From: Solanum dulcamara
Lineage: Eukaryota > Streptophyta > Magnoliopsida > Solanales > Solanaceae
Assembly: GCF_947179165.1 (NCBI RefSeq)
Contig: NC_077238.1
Location: 81,435,757 to 81,499,756 of the forward strand
Direction: 5' to 3'
Length of the DNA: 64,000 bases
The position numbers and the translations under genes were made by a program. Numbering within the stretch: the first letter of the stretch is position 1; each line of letters starts with the position of its first letter. Below the pieces are notes generated by a model. That model did not search any database. It saw only the letters and a program-made list of their open reading frames with translations, and was not told the DNA's origin. Shown piece after piece: positions 1-11,733 of this stretch.

Positions 1-587
1 GAAAAAATGGAGGTTCGTCGGATTTTTTGACCCAATTTGATTTATATTTTCGTTTGTCATTATAACTCCATATTTTCCTCTTTAGATGATATGGATAACG
101 TTGGATGGGTGTTGGAGGAGAAAAGATCTGGGGGGGGGAGGGGTGGGGTTAGGGTGGTGGGGTTGGAGAAGATGACGGCAGGGTGGGGGAGGGGTTGGGG
201 TTGGCGTGGGTGGGGGTTAATAGTTGTTAATTTTTATTTTTTTGGATAAAAAAATGCGACGTGTCATCAAATTATTGGTCATTTTTTTCTATTCAAAAGT
301 CATTATTTGATAATTATTTTTGATATATATATGCCACGTGTTTTTATTTAATTAGCTGTTTTTGACACGTCATGCGAGTGTATTACTCACACTTAATATA
401 TTTTGGTTATTGTCAAAAAAGTGTCAAGATGACACATTTGATCCTTACTTAAGGTGTCTAAAATGAACATCTCCTGATTTAGGTGTCTAAGTGAAAGTTA
501 GTGCCAAATTTAGGGGGCCACCGGGTTTCGCCCAAAATCTAATAAGTAAAATTTTAGTTAATTTCATAGTCGTAAATTTAGTAGGAT

Positions 588-589
<2 letters not shown>
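1..589. other. Gene-free flank with G-rich and transposon-like DNA
   Basis: No gene is recognised. The stretch holds a G-run block (listed separately), AT-rich DNA, and at about 420-530 a segment that repeats the phrase GGTGTCTAA twice and resembles the edge of a dispersed element. I could not define its ends. The short open frame at 37-249 is a by-product of the G-runs (glycine/tryptophan/arginine rich) and is not a credible protein. Confidence 0.5.
130..217 (+). other. G-run cluster, potential G-quadruplex
   Basis: About 88 bases on the plus strand carry more than eight separate runs of three to nine guanines with short loops, such as GGGG-A-GGGG-T-GGGG and GGGTGGGGGAGGGG. This exceeds the usual four-run G-quadruplex pattern. 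It stands out sharply from the AT-rich surroundings. Whether it folds or acts is not visible from sequence. Confidence 0.7.

Positions 590-628
<39 letters not shown>
590..628. repeat. (TA)n microsatellite
   Basis: About 19 uninterrupted TA units directly upstream of the truncated arginine-rich gene start. Similar runs lie at 9214-9249, 21190-21229 and 21739-21775. Confidence 0.95.
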
Positions 629-630
<2 letters not shown>

Positions 631-727
631 TACTTAAAACCCGGCCCATCAGAGCGCCAAATCCCAATAAATCTATTCGAATTTGAAAAGAAAAAAACTG
701 TTTCAGAATCCCTAAGAAAAATTGATA

Positions 728-1018
728 ATGGAGAGGGAAAAATCTAGTAGGAGAGAAGGAGGATCCAGGGACGGCGACGACAACAATCACCGCCGTCATC
801 TCCACCGTTCAAATCACCACCGTGACGAAGAGAACCGTCACCGATCCGGTGATTGGCAACGACAAGACTGTGATAGATCGATTGAACGTAAAGGAAGCAG
901 AGATAGAGGTCACGATCGCGAGGATGAGAAACGACACCGATTTGATGATCGGCGACGACACAGTGAAAGGGAAGTAAGCAGAGAGAGAGAGAGCTTATGA
1001 TCGTGAAAGGCGTGAGAT
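728..1018 (+). pseudogene. Truncated gene start, Arg/Asp/His-rich (splicing-factor-like)
   Basis: An open frame begins MEREKSSRREGGSRDG and continues for about 90 residues rich in R, D, E, H and S, with RD/RE dipeptides (DRSIERKGSRDRGHDRED). This is the composition of the N-terminal tails of spliceosome-associated proteins. I cannot name the parent gene. The frame stops at 1000 directly after a (GA)n run. Reading one frame over past that run gives a further charged stretch (YDRERRE) before a stop at about 1018, which suggests that repeat-length change broke the frame. Just beyond, at about 1030-1040, satellite DNA begins, so the rest of the gene is absent. Upstream DNA looks like a 5'UTR (A-rich, no long repeat apart from the TA run). 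It could be a live 5' end whose first intron entered the satellite, but no donor is convincing. A broken fragment is more likely. Confidence 0.5.
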
Positions 1019-1039
1019 TTGAGTTTCTAAAAAAATTGA

Positions 1040-4000
1040 TAGGAAGCCAGTTAGCCAAAATATTCATTGACTAATACACACGAAAAATGAGCAAATCGTC
1101 TAATTCCGCTTCTGTGACCCCTAAATGCTATGAATATGATGTGGATCGTGTTGAGTCTACACATATTTATCCCACGGATAATACTGAGGGTCCCATATAG
1201 GTTTCATAAAAAGTTTGATCAGAAGTCAGTTCACTAAAAAATTCAAGGGCTACAACATACGAAAAATGAGAAAACCATGTAATTTTGCTTGTGTGGCCCT
1301 TAATTGTTATGAATGCATTGTAGACCGTATCGAGGCTACACGTATCAATTTATATGTACTTACGTAGGGTACATATAGGTTTCAAAAATTAATTGATCGA
1401 AAGTCTGTTCAGCAAAATATTCTTAGCTATTATACATGAAAAATGAGAAGATTATCTAATTTCGCTTGTACATCCCCTTAATATCGTAAATGCGTCATTG
1501 ATCAAGTTCACGCTACATGTACTGATCCCCCATGTACTTACAAAGTCTCCTATATAGGTTTTAGAATTTTTTTTACCGAAAGCGAGTTCACCAAAATATC
1601 ATGGGTTGACATACATAAAAAATGAGAAAATTGTCTAATTTCGCTTGTGTGACCCATAAATGTTATGATTGCTCCATAGATCATGTCGACATTGCACAAA
1701 TTGATCATTCGGGTACCTACGGAGTGTCTCATAACAGTTTTGAAGAAAAATCAACTAAAACCTACTTCACCAAAATATTCATGACTAACACAAACGAGAA
1801 AATAAAAAAATTGCTTAATTCCACTTGTGTGGACCGTAAATGCTATGAATTCATCGTGAATTGTGCCGACGCTGCAGGTACTGACCTTCGAGTACCTACT
1901 AATGTCCCATAATAATTTTGAAGAAAAATCAACCGAAATCAAAAAATATTCATGGTTAACACACACAAAAAAAGAGAAAATCGTATAATTTTGCTTGTGC
2001 AGCCCCTAAATATTGTGAATACACCATAGATCTTACTGACGCCACACTTAATGATTCCTTGGGTACCTATGGTAGGTGCCATAATGATTTTGAAGAAAAA
2101 TCGATCGGAAGCCAGTTCACCAAAATATTCAGGCTAACACATACAAAAAAATTACCTAATTCCGCTTGTGACGCCCCTAAAGGTAATAATTGCATCGTGT
2201 ATTGTGTCGATGCCACACGTACTTAGACCAAGATGCCTACGGAGGGTCTCATAACAGTTTTAAAGTAGAATCGATTAGTAGCAGGTTCACCAAAATATTA
2301 ATTGGCTGACACACAGAAATATAAATAAATAGCCTTAATTTTCCTTGTGTGGCCCCTAAAGCTATGAATGCATCGTAGATTGTGCTAATGTCGCACGTAC
2401 TGATCCCCAGACACTTATGGAGTGTCCCATAATGATTTCAAAGAAAAATCAATTGGAAACCAATTCAGTAAAATATTTATGGCTAACACACACGAAAACA
2501 TGAGAAAATCACTTAATTTCGCTTGAGCAGCTCCTAAATAGTAAATACTATAAATGTGTCGTAGATTGTTCTAACGCTGATCGTACTTATCCCCTAGGTA
2601 CTTACGGATGGTCCCATAATGGTTTCAAAGAAAAATCGACCAGAAGTTAATTTACCAAAATATTCATGGGCTAACACACACCAAAATGAGAAAATCCCCT
2701 AATTTTGCTTATGCAGCCGCTAAATGATATGAATGTATCTTGGATCGTACCAATGCCTCACGTATTAATCCCTGGGTACCTACGGAGTGTCCAATAACGG
2801 TTTCAAAGAAAAATCGATCTGAAACCAATTCACCAAAATATTAATGAGCTAACATACAAGCAAAAATGAGAAAATCGCCTAATTCCACTTATGCGATCGC
2901 TAAATGCTCTGAATGGTGGATCATACCAATGTTGCATGTACTAATCCTCCGGTACTTACGGAATGTTCAATAATGGTTTCAAATAAAAATAGACCGAAAC
3001 CTAGCAAACCAAAATATTCATGGGCTAACATACACGAAAAAAATGAGAAAATCGCCTAATTCTACTTGTGCAATCCCCAAAGGCTATGAATGTGAGTGGA
3101 TCATACCGATACCACACGTACTGATCCCATAGGTACCAACGGAGGGTCCCATAAAAATTTCAAAGAAAAATCAATTGGAAGCAAGTTCACATAAATATTT
3201 ATAGACTAACATACACGAAAAAAGAGAAAATCGCTTAATTCTGGTTGTGCGACTCTAAATGTTATGAATGCATCGTGGATTATGTCAATGACGCACATAT
3301 TGATTCCCCGGGTACCTACGGAGGATCCCATATGGGTTTCTAAAAAAATTAACCAGAAGCTAGTTAACCAAAATATTCATGGGTTGACATACACGAAAAA
3401 TTAGAAAATCGCCTAATTCCATTTCTACTGTCCCTAAATGCTATGAATGCGATGTGGATCGTGTCGAGGCTACAAGTACTTATTCTCGGATATTACGGAG
3501 GGTCCCATATAGGTTTCGTAAAACAATTTATCAGAAGTCACTTCACCAAAATATTTAAGGGCTAACACATATCAAAAATGAAAAAAACACTTAATTTCGC
3601 TTATGCGGCCCCTAAATGCAATGAATACTCTGTGTACCATTCTGAGGCTACAGATACTGATCCCCCATGTACTTACGTTGGGTCCATATAGGTTCCAAAA
3701 AAATTGACAAGAAGTCAGTTCACAAAAATATTCTTGGGCTATTACACATGAAAAATGAGAAAACTGTCTAATTCCGCTTATGCAGTCTCTAAATGTTATA
3801 AATACATCGTTGATCGTGTCGAGGCTACATGTACTAATCCACCGTTGACTTACTAAGTCTCCCATATATGTTTCTGAAAAAAATTGACCGAAAGCGGTTA
3901 ACCAAAATATCATGGGTATCATGGGCTGACACTCACGAAAAATAAGAAAATTACTTAATTTCATTTGTGCGGCTCCTAAATACTATTAATGGATTGTGGA

Positions 4001-6790
4001 ACATGCTAAGGCTACACATACTGATCCTTGGGGTACTTACGGAGGGTCTCATATATTTTTCAAAAAAATATTCAACCCGAAGCCAATTCACTAAAATATT
4101 CATGGCTAATACATACGAAATATGAGAAAAATATCTAATTTTGCTTGTGCGGCCCCTAAATGCGTTGTAGATCGTGTAGAGGCTACACGTACGAATCCTT
4201 TAGATACTTACATAGGGTCCCATAAAGGTTTCAAAATAAAATTAACCAGAAACCAGTTACCAAAATATCAATGGGTAACACACACTAAAATGAAAAAAAT
4301 GACAAATTCTCCTTATATTTCCCCTAAAGACTATGTATACGCCATGGATCTTGCTGACGCTGCACGTATTGATCTCCTAGGTTCCTACGGAGGTTCCTAT
4401 AATGATTTTGAAGAAAAATCAATCGGAAGCCAGTTCATCAAAATATTCATTGGTTAACAAACACGAAAAAAATAAGAAAATTGTCTAATTCCACTTATGC
4501 AGCCCCTAAATGCTATGAATATGCCATGGATTAAGCCGACGCCCCAGGTACTGATCCCCTAGGTACTTATGTGGGGTACGATAACACTTTCAAATAGAAA
4601 TCGATCGGAATCCAGTTCACCAAAATATTCATGGCTCACACGAAAAAGTGAAAAAATCATTGAATTTTGCTTTTACGATCTCTAAATGTTATGAATGGGT
4701 CGTGGATCATGCTGCACAACACATATTGATTCTCTGGGTACCTACAAAGGGTCCTATAATGGTTTCAGTGAAAAATAGACCGAAAGCCAGTTCACCAAAA
4801 TATTCATGAGCTAACACACACAAAAAATGAAAAAATTGTCTAATTTCGCTTGTGTAGCCCCTAAATGCAATGAATGCAATGTGAATCGTGTCAACGTCAC
4901 ACGTACTGATAACCTATGTACCTACTGAGAGTACCATAACAAATTCGAAGAAAAATCGACCAAAATTCAGTTCATCAAAATTTTCATGTACTAATACACA
5001 CGAAAAAGTTAGAAAATTAGCTAATTCCGCTTATAGGTCCCCTAAATGCTATGAATACCCCGTGAATCATGCCGATGCCGCATATACTAATTCTTCGATT
5101 AATTATTGAGAGTACCACAATGATTTCAGAGAAAAATCGATTGAAAGTCAGTTCACCAAAATATTCATGTCTAACACACATGAAAAAAATGAGAAAATTA
5201 CCTAATTTCACTTGTACGGCCCCTAAATGCTATGAATGCATTGTGGATCATGCCGACACTGCACGTACTGATCTCGTGGATACCTACGGAGTGTCCCATA
5301 ATGATTTCGAAGAAAAGTCGAATATAAGTCAGTTCACCAAAATATTTGTGGGCTAACACATACGAAAAAAATGTGAAAATCACCTAATTCCACTTATGCA
5401 GCCCTTTAATGCTATGAATGCGTCAAGGATCGTGTCGTGCCACACTTGCTGATCTATTGGGTAGCTACGGAGGGTCCCATAATGATTTCGAAGAAAAATC
5501 AAACGGAAGCCAATTCACCAAAATATTTTTGGGCTGACACATACGAAAAAATGAGAATCCCTTAATTTCGTTTGTGCGACCCTAAATGCTATGAATGTAC
5601 CATGGATCCTACTGACGCCGCAGGTACGGATCTCCAAGGTACTTACGTAGGGTCTCATAACACTTTCGTAGAGAAATAGATCGAAATCCAGTTCACCAAA
5701 ATAATTATTAGCTAACACACACGAAAAATGAGAAAATCGGTTAATTCCGTTTGTGCGGCCTCAAAATGCTATGAATGTGTCGTGGATCATGCCGACGCCA
5801 TATTTACTAATCACCCAGTTACCATAATGATTTCGAAGAAAAATCGATCGAAAGTCAGTTCATCAAAATATTCATGGGCTAACACACATGAAAAAACTTA
5901 AAAAATCATCTAATTTAACTTGTACGGCCTTTAATTGCTATGAATGTATCGTGGATCGTGCCAACGCCGCACGTATTGATTTCCTGGTACCTATGGAGGG
6001 TCCCATAACTATTTCGAAGAAAAATCGACTGGAAGTCAATTCTCCAAATTATTTATGGGCTAACACATACAAAAAAATGAGAAAATCACTTAATTTCGCT
6101 TGTGCAGCCCCTAAATATTATGAATGCACCATGGATCCTGACGATGATGCACTTATTGATCTCCTGGGTACCTACGATGGGTCTTATAATGATTTCTAAG
6201 AAAAATTTATCGGAAGTCAGTTCACCAAAATATTTATGAGCTAACACACGAAAAAAATGAGAAAATCGCCTAATTCCACTTGTGCGGCCCCTAAATGCTA
6301 TGAATATACGTGGATTATGCCAACGCCGCATGTACTGATCCCCCGGGTATACCTACATAGGATCTCATAACGGCTTTGAAGAAACATCGATCAGAAGCCA
6401 GTTAACCAAAATATTCAGGGGCTAACACACATGAAAAAAATAAGAAAATCGCTTAATTTCGCTTGTGCGGCACACCGTGGATCATGTCGACGCCGCACCT
6501 ACTGATCCCTCAGGTACCTACGGAGGGTCCCATAGCAGTTTCAAAGAAAAATCAATTGAAAGTCAGTTCACCAAAATGTTAATGGGCTAATACACACGAA
6601 AAATGAGAAAGTCGTCTAATTTGGCTTGTGCGGCCCCTAAATGCTATGAATGCACCATAGATCATGCCGATGCTACACGTACTGATCCCCCATGTATTCA
6701 CGAAGGATTCCATAAATATTTCAAAAAAAATGATCGAAAGCCACTTTACCAAAATATTCATGGTCTAACGTTAGCTCACGAAAAGCGAAA
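1040..6790. repeat. Tandem satellite array, ~178-bp monomer, ~32 copies
   Basis: The block is a head-to-tail array. Each monomer carries the landmarks TTCACCAAAATATTCATGGG, a CTAACACACACGAAAAA stretch, AAATGAGAAAATCGCCTAAT, GCGGCCCCTAAATGCTATGA, a TGGATCGTGCCGACGCCGCA-like segment, GGTACCTACGGAGGGTCCCA and AAGAAAAATCGATCGGAAGC. Successive TTCACCAAAATATT landmarks fall roughly 170-182 bases apart. Monomers differ at many positions, with small indels in A-runs. Several short open frames, such as those at 1622-1912, 5069-5356 and 6603-6797, are monomer translations and not separate genes. The array is bounded left by the truncated gene and right by diverged monomers. A pericentromeric, subtelomeric or interstitial origin cannot be told from the sequence. 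I do not assign it to a named Solanaceae satellite family. Confidence 0.93.
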
Positions 6791-7380
6791 AAAATAGTAA
6801 GTTCTCATATTTTGACCCATAACGCTAAAAAATAGTGGTGCGGATCCTGTAGAATCTATGAATATCATTCATTAGGTAACTACGGATGGTCCTACAAATT
6901 TTGGGGTCAAAAACTTTCGGACAATTATATTTACAAAATATTGATAGGCTAATATAAAATTGAGAAAAATCCTGAATTTCTATTTCGTGACTGCTGAACA
7001 TTAAAAAAAAGTAGCATGAATCCTATAAAAAACTATAAATATCATTCACTTTGTAACAACTTATGTCATACAAAATTAGGAGTCAAAAAGTATTGAAAAG
7101 TCACATTTACAAAATATTAATAGGCTAATGCGCACAAAAAAAATTAAAAAATACTAAGCTCTTATTTTGTGACCTGTATACACTAAAAAATAGTGGTTTG
7201 GATCCTATAGAATCTATGAATATCATTACTAGGTAACTACGGATGGTCCTACAAATTTAGAGTCAAAAAAATTTGGACAATTATTTTTACAAAATATTCA
7301 TAGGCTGATACACACAAAAAATTGTGAATGATATTCATAGGCTAATACATTCAATATGTCGTCAAATTTGAGCTGAAACA
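6790..7380. repeat. Diverged satellite subfamily, three monomers at array edge
   Basis: Three units of about 175 bp follow the main array. They keep its skeleton (TTTACAAAATATTCATAGGC for the opening landmark, GGTAACTACGGATGGTCCTA for the GGTACC landmark) but share private changes. Examples are the AAAAATAGTGGTNNGGATCC and GAATCTATGAATATCATT segments and loss of the GCGGCCCC block. A partial unit ends near 7380. The private shared changes mark a subfamily and not random decay alone. Confidence 0.8.
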
Positions 7381-8368
7381 AAATTGATCACACATAGGTG
7401 AATTTTCGATTAAATAGCAAACTTGGAGAAAAGTAAAAATTTAGAAAATAGGATTTGTATTTAAACCTTAAAGTCATTATCATATAATTAATTAATATAG
7501 GATAAAAAGGCATCATCTTATTGGATTATCTATTTAACAGTTAATTAACAAAAATTTAAAATTCAAAACGAAATCAATAACCCAATAAAAAAAATTATAA
7601 AATCATTTAAAAATTATTAACCCAATATTAATAAATTAATAATATTTTTTTTAATTCGATTGAACCAATTTTGCACACCCCTATTTCATTTCTAGAAAAT
7701 CTTATATATGGACTTTCCTTTTTGTATCAATCATGTATATAATCCATACCTTCTAGTGAAACCAACTTGAATAATGAACCAAAAATGAGTACTACTACTA
7801 AATTGTTCAACAAGTTTTATTTCTCAATTTTTTTTCTATATTTAGCACGTTTCGTGTGTAAACATCTTAAATAAAATCTTTAAAGTCAAAAAAAAAAGGC
7901 AACTTGGTAACATGTATCCCATGATGAGTAAAGACAAATAAATTTGGCCAATACTTTGTTGTTGCGTTTCATAATGCACATAAAAAGTTTGTTTTCATTT
8001 GGTTGATTTTTTTATTGAATTCTAACGTATGAATTAAACTTTCGTACTATAGTGTATAACCTACTTTTATTGACTCTATACTAATTTTCTTGCTAACTTG
8101 AGGAGAATATATATAACCCTTGTTTGAGAAGTCACCGCAATAATGTAATTCTATAAGTGAAGTTTGGAAAGAATAACATATACGCAATCTCACAAGACCT
8201 TCGTGGGGTACAATCATAATTAAATTCATGATTGTTCAGAATTTTAGAAAAGATGCCTACTGATTTTACATAAAAAAAATATATACATATCAATTAAGTA
8301 CTAAATTTCTTTAATACAAATATAAAGTTCTCTTGGCAAAAGTTACTAGTTTTGTTGAATCATTAATT

Positions 8369-8572
8369 AGTGGCGGAGTCAAAATTTTCAGTAAATGGAT
8401 TCAAAATATAAAAAGCTAAAGAAATAGACCAACAAGATAAAGTGAATTTAACATTTACTATATATGCACAAAAAAATAATTTTAACTTTATATACATGTA
8501 ATTTTTCGACGAAAAAATTTAGATAGACTCTCTCTTGCTTTGATCCGTAACTAAAACTCTAGCTCTACACCG
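8369..8572. mobile_element. Degenerate hAT-type MITE (GTGGCGGA family)
   Basis: The left edge reads TAGTGGCGGAGTCAAAATTTT and the right edge, reverse complemented, reads approximately CGGTGTAGAGCTAGAGTTTTA. This matches the Solanaceae family of short elements with GTGGCGGAGCTAG-like ends, and a clean copy lies at 53005-53126. The interior is AT-rich and no exact target duplication was found, so the assignment rests on the ends. Confidence 0.4.
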
Positions 8573-8861
8573 GAGGAAATTAAAGATAATATAAAAGTCT
8601 TTGAATATGGCAAAAAGTAAAGAAAAAGAGTGATCAATTTTAGTGCATTAATTAGTATATATATATATATATGTAAAAAGTCACTATGCCATGTGAGCTT
8701 TTAGTTAACCGCAGACAATTCATGAAATGCAACGACTATTCACCATGAAATTTTACATGAAAAACGAGCTTAATTATAATTTTTGGGATTTTAAAAAAAA
8801 TATATAATCCAAACATAATATTTTGCAACAGCCTAGTTATAATTTTTTGTTTACACATGCA

Positions 8862-8955
8862 ACAACAATAACAATAAGGTGGTGTGTATATATATAACGT
8901 TATCATTATACTGTGAAAGTAGATAGATTGTTTTCGATAGACTCTCAACTCAAAT
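8862..8955 (-). mobile_element. RTE/TS-SINE 3' tail relic
   Basis: CAACAACAATAACAATAAGG at the left and GTAGATAGATTGTTTTCGAT at the right correspond to the tail (CAACAACAAC...) and the GTAGAGAGGTTGTTTCCGAT-like segment of the TS-SINE/RTE 3' end seen intact at 61675-61800. A second relic of the same family, containing CGCAATCTCACAAGACCTTC, lies at about 8100-8220. Both are heavily decayed. Confidence 0.4.
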
Positions 8956-9209
8956 AATGGATATCATAAATCAAGTATATATAATAATTTAAAGTAAATG
9001 CAGAAAAGAACATTAGTAACGACAATTAATATCATAACATAAATAGTATCTTTTTTTGACAATAGCTAACGTTTATATATTTATACATTATCATACAATA
9101 TTTATGTAGCAATAAAAAATATTTATCATGCATAAATTAAAGGTATATAAATAAGTGTGTATGCATTGGCTTAGTTACATGTTCACGCAAGATCAATAGT
9201 TTTTGTTCA

Positions 9210-9255
<46 letters not shown>

Positions 9256-11016
9256 ATCCATTTAATAACTATAAACATTTCATTATGAATTCAATCATTA
9301 TTATAGTACTGATTTGAGGTCAAATTTTTAGGATTCCAAACTCAATTTGTAACTTTTTTCTGCACATCTACGATCAATGAATCTCCCGAATTATTGTTTT
9401 TAGAAAGAAAAAAAATTGAGGTCGATGTAGATTCACCTTTGTGTATAAATACGTATATTACCTTGTATAAAAATGATTTTAGATAATCATATATAACAAG
9501 ATCGAACGTGCATTAATTAATAATATGAAAAGTAAGGTAGATAATTGATTAACTTGCTAGAACGGATAAAATAGATGCATTGCAGAATTATGATTTAGTT
9601 TCATATATCCATAATTCCATATGATATAAAGAATTTTAACAATATCAAGTTGCTTGAAAAACAGATACTTCATGTTCGAATTCTTGAGAAATTAAAAAAA
9701 GAATGTTGAATAAGCTATCTTCAAAAATGGACCTTATAAAATACGATTTTAAATTTAGTCGAACCTCAATATAAATATCGACAAAAATCAGACAATTCTT
9801 TTTACTTAAAACCCAATTACACGTCGATACAAACGTGGATTGATAATTATAAGAAGCTAGTACGTAGTTCCAATCATTTTATACTTTTATTGTATAGTTG
9901 AAATCAAATTGAAAAGCAACTTGTTACCAAATCTAATACCAAAGGATATTCTAAAAGAGCCCAATATATATATGCAAAAGGAATTTGGTCAATTTTAGCA
10001 TATACATAATATAAATCACGATATACACGTGCCATTTTATAAATTGCAGAAAATTTATGTTAAATGCAACAAATTGTTCAATATGAAATTTTAACGTGAT
10101 ATGAAAAATATTCAATAAGAAAAACTTGTACGTGAGTTAAAAGATATGGACGTGTCACATACAGAAAAACTTGTACGTGAGTTATCCTTTAAGAGAAAAT
10201 CGTACGATCAAAATAGTCTTTACTATATAATGGTGTTGTCTATCGATCGGTTCGATTCAATTTTGAAGTTTATCAATTTAACTTATCAGTAATCAGTTTA
10301 TAGACATATTAAAGAGTTAGTGAACTATTATGATATTGGCTTATCGATTATCGATTTATCGGTTATTGATCATTATCTGTTCGGTTATTGATTTAATCGT
10401 TAAGATTTAATACCAAAAAAATCATTAAAAATCACTTAGAAACAAGGTGACAAACCAAATGAACCATGCACATTAGTTGACAAATTGCATCTTGTCAAAA
10501 GTAAATGTAAAACATTGTATAATAACCAAGAGTTTGAGACAACAAAAAATAAAAATATGAAAACTAAATCCTAAGTAAAGAACTTTATATGCCGAATGAT
10601 AATAAATATAAATTATTAAGTTGTTATCGGATTATTTGTTAACTCGTTAAGAAAAAATCTTAAACCGTTAAGAATTGATAATAAAAAAAATTAAATCATA
10701 ATCCAAAACTGCTAAATCAATAACTCATTACAAATAAATCAATAATTTTATTTTTTGATTCGATTAATTGATTTTGATTCGATTTTGAATAGCCTAGCGG
10801 AGCGTTAAAAAAGAGAAAAAAGTTGAGCGTTTCAATCTATAACCTTTTTGGGAATTTCTACAGTAATGACCAACTTTAACTATTTTTTTGTTCTAATAAT
10901 TCGGTATTCAAAATTCTCCGATTTAATTAATTTGGATTTGTATGTATATTTACTATGAGTAAACACTTGTTTTCAACAAATTATTTTATTTTCAGATCTT
11001 AAACTCGATATCTAGT

Positions 11017-11192
11017 TAGGGGCGGAGGAATTTCAAATCATTTCTACATGCACACTTAAGGGTTTATCTGAATTCATTTTACAAAAAAATACGTTGTTTG
11101 TATATATTTGAATGTTGAATCTCCTTTGTTTATTCGTATCTTTATTTTTTCATATTTTAAATCTCTTAATAAAAATTATAACTTCGCCACTA
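11017..11192. mobile_element. Degenerate hAT-type MITE
   Basis: The left end AGGGGCGGAGGAATTTC and the right end AACTTCGCCACTA are inverted relatives of the GTGGCGGA terminal motif used by the clean hAT MITE at 53005-53126. The length of about 176 bp and AT-rich interior fit. No clear 8-bp target duplication remains. Confidence 0.45.
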
Positions 11193-11733
11193 TGTATGTA
11201 CACTCTTCTATGTGGGTAGAGCTAATGTCTATCAGAGGTTTATCTGAATCTCTTTTAACTACAAAATTTCATAACATATAGAAGTTAAAATATTTTTTCT
11301 AAACACATAATAAATACTATATTGGATCTCTGAGCTTTTTATTCGCTTTGTTCTTTATGTTTTACATTTCTTATATTAATACTGTTCGATAATGATATTA
11401 TGTAACTAATTAAATTACACTAATATTTAAAAAAAATACAACTATATAACTCATTAAATCCATTTATCCAAAACAGGGACTCCATGCATGTGTTGGAATT
11501 TGAATTTTGATGTAAGACTTTTTATTGTATAGTTGAAGTATGGATATAAATTCAAATATGATCTAACTGCATTTAACCCTTTTTGACTTCTTCTTTTTTT
11601 CTATAGGTGACGGTGATAAAATAGGGTTGGCTTCATTTATTGCACATATATACAAAAAAAGTTAATTAAATTGTATACATTTTATTTTCCAATATTGCAT
11701 TTTAAAGTTATCCGTTCACAAGGACGGTTATAG

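Larger units (their letters stand above)
7385..11016. other. Gene-free AT-rich intergenic DNA with transposon relics
   Basis: No exon-like sequence is seen. Contents include a (TA)n run at 9214-9249 and a degenerate SINE-like remnant at about 9650-9790 that resembles the 3' half of the better-preserved SINE at 21992-22187. An element at about 10231-10795 is built from ATCGATTTATCGGTTATTGA-type and TTGATTCGATT phrases and resembles the AACCGAACC-type elements near 15.2 and 22.3 kb. A hAT relic and an RTE/SINE tail relic are listed separately. The short open frames at 8047-8229 and 8736-8948 have no coding character. Confidence 0.5.

Noticed and set aside
744..1067. 107-codon minus-strand frame opposite the Arg-rich gene start
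   Set aside because: Antisense shadow of the RD-rich coding strand; no family resemblance.
1622..1912. 96-codon plus-strand open frame in the satellite
   Set aside because: It is a translation of two satellite monomers; neighbouring monomers carry stops and indels at matching positions.
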